From Branchiostoma floridae (lineage: Eukaryota; Chordata; Leptocardii; Amphioxiformes; Branchiostomatidae): DNA of 62,000 bases. Below, piece after piece: positions 32,070-44,494 of this stretch (positions are counted from its first letter, which is position 1; each line of letters begins with the position of its first letter). The position numbers and the translations under genes were made by a program. The stretch lies in assembly GCF_000003815.2 (NCBI RefSeq), contig NC_049994.1:17022789-17084788 (forward strand), written 5' to 3'. Below the pieces are notes generated by a model. That model was not told the DNA's origin. It was given only the letters and a program-made list of their open reading frames with translations, and searched no databases.

Positions 32070-33540
32070 CGAGCGGGCAGCCATCTACTTCGAAAGGAAA
32101 GCCAGTTTCCTCGCTGTTTTTGGCAGCAAGACTTCGGTAGCCTGGGTGCCATCCTCTGCAGTAACCGCTGACTGAATCTTTTTATTTTCATTATATTGAA
32201 TATAATACATATCGTTGTCCCATATGTATTAATTCAATAACGGGCATTTGCTGTCATTGCTATTTTAGCAACAAAAGCTAACAAAATAACGTTATCTTAA
32301 CGTTACTTTCATCAACTACTTTTTATCAACTACTTTTCATAAACTACATGCTGTGGAGCTAATTTTATCGGTTGGGTAGCATGTTGCTACGGTAAGTGCA
32401 CCCATTTTCTTCACTATTTTAGTAGCAAGTCTATGGGGTATACTGGATGGAGTTGCTAGCACATCCCATCAGACTTGTTGATAAGAGTAGAAGATAACCT
32501 TGGTGTTATACCTTCTCACATCCTAAGGTGCACAAGATCGTGTGCATCTCCTTTCTATAGCCCTTGGGCCACACAATTGTGTTGGGGGGGGGGGGTAATA
32601 ATTAGTCGCTATACTTGTAGTGTACATTTTGATAACAGAGACAGATTTTATGTGGGTGGGCTAAGAGGTACGAATTTTGTTGACGTACACCTTGTGTCAA
32701 CCTTCATCGCAACGTAGTTATAAATATATATGTCTGTGAACAGAAGATGCTGTAAACCTACTTAATTCATCGAAACTACCAATTTTCTACTATATATTTC
32801 TGTACTTCTGTGTACTTCTAGATAGACAAGTAAAAATCATTAAATTCTTTAATATTTTCTACATCTGTATTCACATTTCCTATAGCAATCATTAGGCACA
32901 ATCAATAGCATTTTAAAAGCTTGACAATTGGACAACTGCTAATCTTCTTTTCTATTGTGGCATATTTTATACATATTTTGATCGTAAACATTCCACATCT
33001 CAGGGGCAGAATCCATGCTAATTTTCCATAGAATGATCTCTCTATGGAACAAGCTTCCTCTCGATTTCTTCCCTGGGTATTATACTTAAAACTTTTCAAG
33101 ACCATCTTGCAGGTGTACTTCAAAAAACAGTAAGTATGACCCAAACATTTAAGTACATTCAACGACGTATTGTGCCATGATGTTGAATTTAAAATGTAAA
33201 TATACTTGATTTCACACAAAGAAATGACAAATAAATATGAAATGCTATGTACATTACATATTACAAATACATTACATTACATAAGCGTACAACAACGTAA
33301 ACACCATTTCTCACTATGGTAATAAACTTAACCCTGCGGATGTACAAAGAAATCACCACTTCATCAAATCATCAACTCCAAACTTGGTTCACTCTTAAAT
33401 TCTGAATTCTTTCTTTCAATATTAATGTAAAGAAGAAATGCAGAACGACTTTGTTTAGCAATCAATGATTCAATACGTACGTTGATTCATACAGCTCAAG
33501 ACTGTAACGAGTCCCTAATACTAAATGGATACAACCCAAG
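32070..33540 (-). repeat. Block X, copy 3; inner end of the right arm of the large inverted repeat
   Basis: Reverse complement of 29161-30747, with insertions such as a G13 run at about 32584-32596. It lies downstream of copy C in the same relation as 29161-30747 lies to B. Confidence 0.8.
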
Positions 33541-33579
33541 ACTAGTTTCTCCTTACACCCGTCTAATGTCATGACAGTG

Positions 33580-34690
33580 AAACATGTGTGTTCTAGTAAC
33601 AACCTCTGTATAAGGACCACCTAACCATCGATATACAGTCAAACCTGAGACCACCTCCAGAAAAGGGGGGTCTGAAAATCCTGTGCCAGTAAGCAATTCT
33701 ACATAAGGACCACCTGACCATTGGTATACACCTAAACCTGTACTAGTGCCCAACTCTACATAAGGACCACCTGGCCTTTGATATACTGTCAAACGTGTAC
33801 AAGTGACCACCTCTACATAAGAACCACCTGCCAATTGACTAATGAGAACTTCTACATAAGGACCATCTGGCTATCAATATTAAATCAAAACTGTATTAGT
33901 GACGACCTCTACATAAAGACCACCTGGCTAAAGTTGAAGTTGTACAAGTGACCTCCTCTACACAAAGACCATCTGGCCATTGATATACTGTCAAACCTGT
34001 ACTAGCGACCACCTCTATATAAGGACCATCTGGCCAATGATATACAGTCAAACCTGTACTAAGTCTAGTAACCTCCTCTACATAAGGACCACCTGGCTAT
34101 TGATATACAAACCTGCACTAGTGACATATAGAACCACCTGGCTATTGATGAACAGTCAAACCTGTACTAGTAACCACCTCTACATAAGGACCGCGTGACC
34201 ATTGATATACAGTCAAAGTTGTACTAGTGACCACCTCTACATAAAGACCATATGGCCATTGATATACAGGCCAACTTGTACTAGTGACCACCTCTACATA
34301 AGGACCACCTGGCTATTGATGAACAGTCAAACCTGTACTAGTGACCACCTCTACATAAGGACCACCTGGCTATTGATGAACAGTCAAACCTGTACTAGTG
34401 ACCACCTCTACATAAGAACCACTTGACCATTGATATACAGTCAAACCTGTACAAGTGAGCACTTCTAAATAAGGACCACCTGGTCTTTGATATACAGTCA
34501 AAGTTGTACTAGTGACCACCTACATAAAGACCGCGCACATGGCCATTGATGCAAAGCCAGACCTGTAATAGTGACCCCCTAGTGGCCTCTACATAAGGAC
34601 CATCTGGCTACTGATATACAGTCAAACCTGCAAAAGTCATCACGTGTACATAAGGACCACCTGGCCATGCAGTCCGACCTGTAAAGTTGA
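33580..34690 (-). repeat. 57-bp minisatellite, array 3
   Basis: About 19 units. The period is 57 bp where clearest: GGCTATTGATGAACAGTCAA at 34311 and 34368. The consensus on the plus strand is CAAACCTGTACTAGTGACCA, CCTCTACATAAGGACCACCT and GGCCATTGATATACAGT. Since 57 is a multiple of 3, long false ORFs appear (33980-34426). It lies 3' of copy C. Confidence 0.95.
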
Positions 34691-34914
34691 CATCCAGATT
34701 AACCAGTGATTTATACAAAACAAATCAAACAACGTAATAAGTTTCCCAAAGAGTCAGATGCTTCATTAATCATTGATAAAGGAATAAAACAATTTTCAAT
34801 GTGTCTGAACTCTAAAGACAATTAGAACTGGTTCTTGTCTCACGGGTAGAACTATTATGTGTTATGTGAGTATCAGAAAGTAGTGTCAGACGTTACTTTT
34901 GTACTTGGTGAGTA

Positions 34915-35762
34915 TCAAGGAAACAACACGTGGCGTGGAAAGATAGTTACAGTATTGCCATTTGAGTTAGATACCACCAATTGTCCATCCGGGCCTATGG
35001 CGATGTACGATGGTATTTTCGTGTTAACGACAGTACGGACAAACTCCCCGCGGCTTGTGAACAAGTCCACCCTTTTGTACCTCATATTCGCCACGATGAT
35101 GCGACCCAATGGGTCCACGGAGATGCCTCCCATGCCTCCATTCCTAGCGGAGGTTCCTGCAAATTCCAGTATCTTGTGTCCGGAGTGATTGTACACTTTT
35201 ACGCGTCCGTGCCAGTCTGCAAGCACGATATTTCCCTCGCAGTCCAACGCTACTGCGCGGATTGGAAATCTTGGCAATGGGATTGGAAATCTTGGCAAGA
35301 TTGCCACTTGAAAACTCCGAACGAGATAACCTTTTGGCTGGAAAATTCTAATTGTGTCTGCATCTCCAAGGATAACTTTGTTGTTGCGCAAGTCTATCGC
35401 AATTTGGGCAGAAGAAGCCTCGTTGAAGCCCAAGTCGAACTTTTTAAAGGGCAGACCTGAATCCTTATGGTACTGTACGACATATCCATTGACAAAACCA
35501 CCCGCTACCCACAGGTAGTCAGGGTCTACGTCCATAGCAACAGTGTTGGGCCGCATTATCTTATCTTCACCCGGCACCACCATAGAAAAGTGGCGCAGAT
35601 AGGTCCCACTTATGCTGAAAACCTGGACTCGTTTGTTCCACGTATCAGCGACAAATATCTCATTGTCACCAGACACAGCCACCCCTCGGTTCAACTTAAA
35701 TTGTCCAGATCCACTTCCCCAACCACCAATGGTGATTGTCTCCAACCCTTTGTCATGATTTT
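34915..35762 (-). CDS. Copy C NHL exon
   Basis: 848 nt from the acceptor ctgcag to a TGA, no breaks. It starts E-N-H-D-K-G. Blade motifs: GVAVSGDNEIFVADTWNKRV, TVAMDVDPDYLWVAGG, QIAIDLRNNKVILGDADT, VALDCEGNIVLADWHGRV, ISVDPLGRIIVANMRYKRV and IAIGPDGQLVVSN. It contains a local duplication LPRFPIPLPRFPI between blades 3 and 4 that the other copies lack. Confidence 0.88.
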
Positions 35763-35890
35763 CTGCAGAAAGAAATAAAAACCAGTAGAAGTAGTATGCT
35801 TGACACATGTACAACAATTAACAAGTGACAGACTCCGTGACGTACTTATGTTTTCCGCCGCATCAGATGCAAGAATATAATATATACCTT

Positions 35891-36246
35891 TGGGAAGTGG
35901 CGCAGATAGGTCCCAGTTATGCTGAAAACCTGGATTCGTTTGTTCAACTGGTCAGCAAAAAATGTCTCCTGTCAGCAGACACAGTCGAACTTGATTTTCT
36001 CTCAGTTGTATAGTTTGTAATGTACATATTATGTTATGCATGTATGTAATGTATGCGCGTATTAATGTATTTTATGTAGACCACTGGAAGAATAGCTGGC
36101 AAGATAATGTTGTAATTATTAGCTAAAAGTGGATCTGAATAAAGTCAAAGTCAAGTCATCACCCTTACTATATCTTAAACTTTTCCATTGTTCTCCTCCC
36201 CACCCACCAAAGGTGATCGTCTCCAATTTTTTATCATGAGTTTCTG
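35891..36246 (-). pseudogene. Relic of a second NHL exon in copy C, split by an insertion
   Basis: 36170-36246 matches the first ~25 codons of the NHL exon, including the acceptor side. 35891-35984 matches the next part of blade 1 (ADNEIF... to YLRHFP-like) with defects. Between them, about 35985-36169, is a foreign ~180-bp segment ending GTGGATCTGAATAAAGTCAA, which looks like a retroelement 3' tail. Later blades are missing. So copy C once had two tandem NHL exons or received a duplicated piece. Confidence 0.75.
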
Positions 36247-36464
36247 CAAGAAATAATAAAACCAGTAGAAGCAGTATGCTTGATGAATTTACAACAATTA
36301 ATTACTCTTATCCTTGCCTCATTTATCTTTCATTTTCTGTCATTTTCTTTTTATCCAGGGTTGCCAAGATGAGTTTCGTAAACGATGATATAAGTTAAAG
36401 TCTCATGCCAAAAAGCTGAACCATTTATACCAACACTCCGGACGTAGTTTCGAAGTAGTCTTAC

Positions 36465-37718
36465 CTTTAAGCGGTGAGCTGATGGACACTGTCGGTTTTC
36501 TGGGAAAAGAACTGCTGCAGCGAGTCGGGTTAGAGGTTAAGGTAGAAGCCACAGTCGTTCTTAGCTGTGGATAGCTTTCTGCAATAGATGATAGAATCGC
36601 ACAAGGAATGATGATGATGGCTTTATCTTCGCATGCGATGATCAGTGGGAAGGTACATTCGCAGGTATCAAGAATATTCTAATTTTAAATCACTATCTGC
36701 TTCACTCGTGTGAAGTTGGGGATTTGACGATAAAATAATTTTGTACGTTTATTATAAGGACATCTTCAGGGCAGCGTCATAAAATTTGAGTGAATTGACC
36801 AGGAATTTAATAGATTTTTCATGTAACCCTGAATGTATTTATGACACAGAAAAATTAACCATTTGAAACATATATGACAGATAAAGCAATGACATGACAT
36901 GCATTCTGGTGTACGCAAAGCCTCAAAGGTCGGATGAATCGAGCTACCTTAACTCCCCTTAAGAAATAATACTCAGTTGAATAGTTCAATATCTTGACAA
37001 TATAATGATACAGAGAGAAATTGTCAAAGTTTAACCCATTATACTAACACAAGCAGATGTGAAGTTCATGCTAGTCTCACCTTTAAGCTGTGAGCTGATG
37101 GAGACTGCCGGCGGTGTGGGGACAGAACCGTAGTAGCCAGTCGGACCAGAGATAAAGGCAGTAGCTACAGTCGCATTCCATTGAAGATAGTTATCTGCAA
37201 TAGATTATAAAATCCCACCAGGAATACTTACTATTTTTTATTTACAGACGAAGACAATGTGGTATTGCACTCAAATTAGTAACTTATTTAAAGAGTGCAG
37301 ACAAAAAGGAAAAGGTACTAGTAGTCATTTACCTCCTTGACCGAAATCAGATACCAATTTTTATACCTGGCTAGAGGGAGGAAGGTCGTGTTAAGTGTCT
37401 TTCCAAAGGGAGTAACGTCGGGGGCAAGCTTCGAACCAACACTCTACCACTTACGCCACACACGACACCAGTATCTGTTTGTATGTATATAGCCGTTATC
37501 TATTTGTATCTATATAGCGGAACACACCAGCTAAATCAATAGTCACCTAAAATAGAAAAACCTTTTCAGAGCAGCGCTATAGACAGTGATTATATCTCAC
37601 CTGCACGTTGTGAGCTGTTGGAGACACCTGGCGGTATGGGAACAGAACTGCAGCATCCAGGAGTACCAGGGGTAACGGTGGAACCCAGCGTCGCTGTCGG
37701 CTCTAGGCGTTGGATGAT
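36465..37718 (-). CDS. Copy C stalk exons 3-5
   Basis: 37718-37601 (118 nt), 37194-37081 (114 nt) and 36578-36465 (114 nt), all with GT-AG sites and phases 0-1, 1-1 and 1-1. The proximal exon has TPGTPGCCSSVPIPPGVSNS. The middle one replaces the Cys pair by Tyr-Tyr (PTGYYGSVPTPP), as in copy D. Confidence 0.82.
37240..37480 (-). mobile_element. tRNA-derived SINE in an intron of copy C
   Basis: On the minus strand TGTGGCGTAAGTGGTAGAGT is a good A box and TTGGTTCGAAGC a B box. The tail ends near GTCTGTAAATAAAAAATAG. The equivalent introns of B, D and E hold the same element. Confidence 0.75.
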
Positions 37719-38243
37719 CTGACATGGGATCATAAGAATGCACTATCTTAACTCTGGCAAAATAGTTATATGTCCTTGTCGACGAAGTTTTTTGACACGA
37801 CAATAAGCAGTATGTCGCCAATGGTGACACACTCTGGGGGCACGTCGTCTATTGTTGTGAAAAAAACGTCTTTGAACAATCAATGATACAACTAACTGAC
37901 TATTTTCGTACAGTCACTTTGAAATACGAAATATACATACAAAAATATAAACACACAGTGTAATCAAACATTCGTTCTGATAACAAAGCAATATCTTCTG
38001 TCTCGACCTATTTTTGCATTATGCGAGTTGTCACATCGAAAGATATATTGTCATCAAATCTACTTATGACATCTAATATTTTGAAATATATTGTGTTTTA
38101 GAAACAAAATTGAATAGCTTGTTAGGTAAATCATCAAGAGCATATCATCAAAGTTAAAAGTTTCAGATTTAAATGAGAGAAAAATTCATCAAAGTTATAG
38201 TCAACAAAACCATAACGAGACAAGGCATAAGACAGAAGGATAC

Positions 38244-38344
38244 CTCTGGTGAGTTGATATTGTAATATAACCAGAGAAAGATTCCGCTAACGATGCACGA
38301 CACAAGAACCGTCACAATTGAGCACACCATCAGGCGAGAACATT
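38244..38344 (-). CDS. Copy C transmembrane exon
   Basis: 101 nt, phase 1 to 0, ECSRLMVC then the helix CSIVTVLVSCIVSGIFLWLY and NINSPE. Equivalent to 23189-23289. Confidence 0.88.
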
Positions 38345-40079
38345 CTGAAAAGGTGTAACATTGTAGCAATTTACTTGAAAGCAAATCGATTGGGTATGGT
38401 GTTAATTAAGAGGAGAGAATCATCTTAAAAGATATATGACTTCTATACATAAGTCCTATAACCAAAGCTCAATATCTGGACCTTGCCTAGAACTAAATTT
38501 GACATAGGTTCACAAACAGTACCTGATTACTAACTAGTACCTGAAATATGCTGACTCAGCTTTGCTAACTGTTTCACAAAGGAGGGATACCGTGAACAAT
38601 CTGTTTTTTGTGTGTGTGGAATATAGAAAGCTAGGTAATTTAATTGTAATCATAGAGATAGAGTATATTGTAATTTTTCATCGCAATATCTTTATATCCA
38701 AACTTCAGACACAGAAGAATTCATCCTAATCTTGTCACAAGCCTCGAAATCAGTAATGATTAAAACACCTGAAACATTTCCTTTTCCAACCTAAGTGTGA
38801 GCTGAGTTCTACTTTTTTAAAATCAGGTGGCACGAGAAGTAACCAAATTCTGAGAAACTTAGACGCATCTCACCGCAAGCTGCAGGATGCTGAACGTTTG
38901 GCACGTACATCGGATTTGGATTAAGCGCATTCGGGACATGTTGTCTTTCCTCACTAACAAGATCAGTAGGATTTCCGTCATTGCTCGAAAGTTGGTCGTG
39001 ACATCATTGTTTATGCTACTTGAGGCCGCTGGCCCAGAGTCGGGAGCCCCGGAAGGAGGCTCGTCGTCTTCCTGGTATCCAACAGCATATGGTTGGATGT
39101 AGGGCTCGCTATCATTGTTAGCTGACTCGACGATTTCTTCTTGGTATTTAACAACATAGGGCTGGGCGACATCACAGCTAACTGACTCATCGGCAGGTTT
39201 TCTAAAAGGTTTAAGACACTTTACAGCATATGGTCGGAGGCAGGGATTGTTCCGGATGTTTGCTCCCTCAATGACACCTTCCTCATCACCATCTTGCTGT
39301 CGTGTATCAGCATACGGCTCAAGACACTGATTGCCATAATTGTTAGCTGGCATAAAAGTGACTTCATCACCTTGCTGATGTGTATCAGCTGATGACTTGG
39401 TGTAGGGGTTGCCATCACTGTTATTTGACTTGGAGGCGGGTCCAGAGTTGACGTTTGGCTCCGTGGTGCTTTGCAGGTACATCGGATTAGGGTTAATGTC
39501 GTTTGGAGGAGAGTTCATGGTGCTTTGTGTGTACATCAAGTAAGGTGTAACGTAGTTTGGACGAGGGCCCACGGTGCTTTGTCTATACATCGGGTTCGGA
39601 GTAACGTCGTTTGGAGGAGGGCCCACGGTGCTTTGTGTGTACATCGGGTTTGGATCCCGGGTTTCTGTGTGCGCGGTACTATCATTTCTTATGACAACTG
39701 AAGCATCAGAATCATTCTCAGATGCGCCACACCCTTCCAAGTTCATGTCGTCATCGTGGCTTCTGTTGGACGCTACTTCTGTGGCTACTGTTTTCGTCTC
39801 TTCCAAACTCGTCTTCATGTAAGTGATATGATCCTTGCATATGTATGCAATAGCGTACGTGTCAAAATCACCAGGGCTGATACGGACGGTTTGTCTGTTC
39901 TCAGCTGCATCATCGCTCTTGATAGACAGTTGTTCATCAGGGATGTGGAGATTGATATCTTCGTCGGGTTGTCTGGGGAGAGGTTGCACAGCTTCTGTGT
40001 CTGGTTTTGTTATACTGTCGCTTAAGAGTTCTTTTCCAACGACGTTTGGCATTTTGTCGGAATGGCAGTCTTCGTCCAT

Positions 40080-42465
40080 GGCTCAGACAATTGACGATAC
40101 TTACTTATGTGATGTAAGGATGTGGTATCTGCCTGTCACATCAAACAGCCCCAGTTCCGTGGTCTTTTTCCAAAGTGTCAAACCTTCCCGTTACTCCACG
40201 TCTTTTACTTTCACTTCATTGATTATCACGAACGCCGTGCACTTGAATAAAATGGCTATGTGCACCGTACAGTCTGAGTTTCACCGCCCACTGAAAACAA
40301 GTTCTATGTCGTCAACGGGCAGACAACAACAATTAATCTCTATGTAGATAAAACAACCCACGTGTCATCTTCTGATACCAGACAATGTATGTCAGTGTTA
40401 CGATCTGAAGCACATGTTGTGCCGGCTGCGGGTGTAGCTGACATGTTGCTCTTACTTATAGTTCATTTAACGATCAATTCTATACTGACATGTTTCTTGA
40501 CTTACTTGAGGTTGTGTAGTCTATAAATTCCTCTTCTTTTTTGTGTGGAATTAACATGCATTGGCATAATACCGGTAGTAAGACTTATACCGGTAGATTC
40601 AAAATACTGGAACTTAAAGAGATCTACACATGCAACAATAGTTATTTCTGAGCTGTGCACACTTCAGACATCTAGGTGTTCAATACATCATTTACAAAGC
40701 ATCGATAACAATGCATTCGAAGACAACAAGGCCAAAAGTTTTCAGTATCTTTTTCGGGGTAGGCAGCTCGTCGTGGGACGAACACACTGTCACATTCATT
40801 GCCAAATTTATAGATCATAATTACACATGCTCACGGCACAAGACGAACATGATTCAACAACAATCTTGAATTTCTGTTGGTGACCTACAACTCATGTAAA
40901 AGTGTGAAGAACCGTTGCATAATAGCCCGGATCTATGACTGAATGGGCAAAATTGAACGTACGCAGCCATTTTCCCTCCATTTTTATATCTACGCTAGCA
41001 GTGAAGTGTTACGTCATAGCGGTTGTGACGGACAGAAGTTAACTGAAAATTCTTGACAGTATACGTCCGTTTTCTCATGACATTTTGTATGCTCATGCAG
41101 GTTTATGTTTTATGCATTTACTGACAGAAAAGGAAGGAACATCAGAGGATGTATAAATGTACATAGCGGCAGTTAATTGTGCCGTGTTTCTTCCTACCGG
41201 TATTTTTACCCCCTCCCAACCACGCGCCCGTTCGCCGTGTAATTCCGCGGCGTGTTACAATTACAATATTACGCTTTTAGCAGGACAAGAGTGGCAGAAA
41301 AGTTACACAGAAGAAGTGGCAAGGGTAACCTATAACAGCAACATGTAACTGGAGAAAATGATGCGTTGACAATGTGTCAAATCAGTACGGCTAGAGAAAT
41401 CGTCGTAAACGTACCGGTATTATGATAATAGATGTTATATATTAGCGAGAACATTTAGTGAATGGAACATCGACTGTTTGGACGCGATTATGAATAATGT
41501 GTTGGTAAAACTGCGCTATAGGTTTGTAAATCTATTTGTGGTCCTACAGAAGATCAGATACATCTACATGATGTTAACAATTTGTACCATTGATTCATTC
41601 ATGAAGTGTAAAACCGTATGTACGTGCCCCAAGAATAGTACATACAAATGTATTTCTACTGCGTATTGGTAAGAACAAATTTCCTATAAATTGGCATCTT
41701 ATAAACAGGAACATTATCTTAAAGTTGTCATTTGTTCTAAGTGAGAGAATCTTTCTGCAACGAGAAGAACAGATATTGTGCTTACGGTGAGGCTTCGAAT
41801 TCTGGAATCGGCTCGCACTCAGCTGTACAACTGATCATGAGACTCGCTCAGGGCCGAGACATAATATGTGTAGGCGTGCAAAAATTTTGAATAAAAAATT
41901 GGGTATTGAACATTGTGCTTTCAAAAAGGGCACATTCTAATGGATACGAGATTTGACGAAAACTTATAGTAGTTAGATGAAACATTTACGAACTTATGAA
42001 AGGCAGTTTCGTGTAGGCAAATACAAAATATGTCTCTATAAATTGAGACCTCACATTGAGTTGGGCTTCCCTCCCCTTGGGGATGAGTAAAGTAGACCTG
42101 TCCAACTTCTTCGTCTGTTGACGTAGGCTGATGTTTTGGAGTTGGTAGAATATATACATATTCATGTATGATTGAACTTTATGTAGACACTCACGTACTT
42201 TCCATCGACTGCATGATGTAGTACTAAGTTACGTGGGTAGCCTGTCGCCACGGTAAGGGGACCCAGTTCCCACACTGTTTTAGTAGTAGCAAGACTCTGA
42301 GGGTATGCTCAATCTGGAAAAAGTTTGGAAGTCTCATCAGAATTGCCGATAAGAGCAGGAGCCATCACGCTATTAGTAATGATCTTCCCAAAGTTTTATG
42401 TTTCAGAGGGTTGCCCCTATTTCCGCTTCTATAACCACCTAGTTGTGTGGGAATTACAGCAAACT
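40080..42465 (-). promoter_or_regulatory. 5' flank of copy C (putative promoter/5'UTR, then unit boundary)
   Basis: 40080-40345 is closely similar to the regions before exon 1 of B, D and E: AAAGTGTCAAACCTTCCCGT, CACCGCCCACTGAAAACA. 41450-42400 continues with the shared flank containing GTGGTCCTACAGAAGATCAG and CTCGCTCAGGGCCGAGAC. The part 40530-41450 is specific to this copy and shows no exon. No TATA box is clear. Confidence 0.5.
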
Positions 42466-42469
42466 AATT

Positions 42470-44300
42470 TGTACAAGTGATAATGTCTGCATAAGGACCA
42501 CCTGACCATTGATATACAGTGTAATCTGTACTAGTGACAACTTCTAACAAAGGACCACATGGCCATTAACCCTATTCAGACAGGGCTTTTTTGGTCATCC
42601 CTGGACGGGGGGGGGGGGGCTTTTGAGGCCCTCCACTTCTAAGTCCTCTAACTCTTGAAAGACGTGCCGTAGGGCCATCAAATTTTCAGGACATGATATC
42701 GACATAATATCTGACGAGCATTTGACGTGTGACGTTACGTTGACGTAAGATGACTTAATGATGACGTCATCAATTTGATTATATTGGCCGGACCCATGAA
42801 ATAAGGGTATTCTCAGAAAACTTCAAGTTATACTACAAAAATGTAACAACAAGTGCAGATAGAATAATAATGTTCATTACGACTTGTATTGCCAATAGCA
42901 ACATCGATGACGTCATAATGACGTCATAAAATGACGTCATGCACATCTTAGATACGAGTTAGGCTCCACCATATTATATCCACTACCCTGAATTTTTAAA
43001 ACTACTTTTTTTTGGCAAGAAATAATCACAAAGGGCAATGGAAATAGACTAAATTCATTCATTTAGATGGTTTTTGATGAAAAAATACCAGGTAGTTACA
43101 AATTTTAAGGGATAATTTGCTTGTTATTCTTGATCTGGCCATACGGTCCGCCATCTTGGATTTTGGGCTGATGACGTCACCAAATTAGCATAATTTATGC
43201 ACATATAATCATGAAAGATATGCTAGATAATATAAGATTTTATTTATGTAACAAAATAGCAGTAATATGGCAAATAAATGTGAAAAATACATTGTTAGAA
43301 CCAAAAATAGTGATATTTGGCAAAACTGCCTGTCAGCAAACGGTTGCCATGACAACACAAAAAAATTGAAATTTTGTCAAACTTCGTAAAATTGTTGCCA
43401 ACAATATTTTAGGAAAATTCACGAAATTTGGTGGCTTTAGCGTAAGGTGTTCTGGCGTTATAGGACATCGAAGTTAGTGCGGGCCTCAAAGCCCCCCCCC
43501 CGTCTGAATAGGGTTAATAATACACAGTCAAACCTGTACTACCTCTACGTAAGTAGCTACCATCTACTTACTTTACTACTTAACTACCATCTACAGTCAA
43601 ACCAGTAATAATGACCACCTCTACATAAAGACAACCTGGTCGTTGAAATACAGTCAAACCTGTACAAGTGACCACCTCTACATAAAGACCACCTGGCTAT
43701 TGATATACAGTCAAAACTTTACAAGAGACCACATCTATATAAGGGCCACGTGCACCTGGACATTGATATGAAGTCAAACCTGTACTAGTGACCACCTCTA
43801 CATTAGGCCCAAGCACTCATTGATATAAAGCAAGACCTGTACAAGTCACTGCCTCTAAAAAATGACCATACACGTCAGTTAAAACCTGTATAAGTGACTA
43901 TCTCTTTAATAAGACCACACACATGGCCGATGATGACAAGTGACTAGCTCTACATAAGGACCACCTGGCTATTGATATACATTCAGACCAGCACAAGTGA
44001 CCATCTCTACATAAGGGCCACCCTGCCTTTGATATACAGTGTCAAAGAACCACGCACATGGCCAATGATATGTAGCCAAATCTGTACAAGTGACCATGTC
44101 TACATAAGGACCGCCTGGTCATGGATATACAGTCAAACCTGTACTTGTGACCAAATCTATATGAGGACACCACCTGGACATTAAAATGTAGTCAAACCTG
44201 TACAAGTGACTACCTCTTCAAAAGGACCACGCACATGGCCAATGATTTACAGCCAAATCTGTACCACCTCTACATAAGGACCACCTGGCCATTGTCATAC
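42470..44300 (-). repeat. 57-bp minisatellite, array 4, interrupted by a piggyBac-like MITE
   Basis: Degenerate units at 42470-42565 and 43518-44300, 3' of copy D. The insertion at 42570-43513 falls inside a single unit, between GGACCACATGGCCATTAA and TACACAGTCAAACCTG. Confidence 0.88.
42570..43513. mobile_element. piggyBac-like non-autonomous element 1 (944 bp)
   Basis: Flanked by TTAA on both sides (42566-42569 and 43514-43517). The termini are CCCTATTCAGAC and GTCTGAATAGGG, each followed inward by a poly-G/poly-C run and a GGCTTT(T)GAGGCC-like stretch. TTAA target sites and CCCT ends are the hallmarks of piggyBac-type elements. There is no transposase ORF. A second copy is at 46552-49055 in the opposite orientation. 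Confidence 0.88.
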
Positions 44301-44494
44301 AATTATACATACAAAACAACTTAAACAACGTAATAACTTCCCCAAGGAGTCAGATGCTTCATTGACAAAGGGAAAACCCAATTTTTAATGAGTTCGAACT
44401 CTGAAGAGAATTGGTTCTCGTCTCACTAGTGTGTTAATATGTTATGTGAGTATCAGAAAGGAGTGTCAGCAGTTACTTTTGTCCTTGGAGAGCA
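44301..44494 (-). other. 3'UTR-like flank of copy D
   Basis: Counterpart of 28558-28700 after copy B: CCAAGGAGTCAGATGCTTCATT and AGAATTGGTTCTCGTCTCAC on the plus strand. Confidence 0.6.

Larger units (their letters stand above)
34915..40079 (-). pseudogene. Copy C: NPxY-tail / transmembrane / stalk / NHL protein with a 1-nt frameshift in exon 1
   Basis: Exons from 5' to 3': 40079-38874, 38344-38244, 37718-37601, 37194-37081, 36578-36465, 35762-34915. All splice sites match those of B, D and E. Exon 1 is 1206 nt where phase 1 requires 1207. Near 38986-38993 (CTCGAAAGTTGG on plus) one base is missing compared with B. After that point the reading changes to a non-homologous tail, and the membrane exon would be read out of frame. 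With the base restored the gene would encode about 833 aa. The NHL exon is fully open, with six blades. Tail: NPMY at Tyr 147, 165 and 201, a degenerate copy at 183 (PYLMY), and the last NPMY falls in the shifted part. Either a very young pseudogene, a polymorphism, or a sequencing error. Confidence 0.75.

Noticed and set aside
33980-34426. Repetitive ORFs with TCTSDHLYIRT-like repeats as a repeat protein
   Set aside because: They arise from the 57-bp minisatellite, whose period is a multiple of three. The units are degenerate and the frames are not kept in other arrays.
33580-34690. Regular repeat array as a CRISPR
   Set aside because: Units are contiguous with no unique spacers, and the genome is eukaryotic.
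39471-39701. Repeat protein on the plus strand with VHRVRSNVVWRRAHGALC-like units
   Set aside because: Antisense of the 54-bp NPMY repeats.
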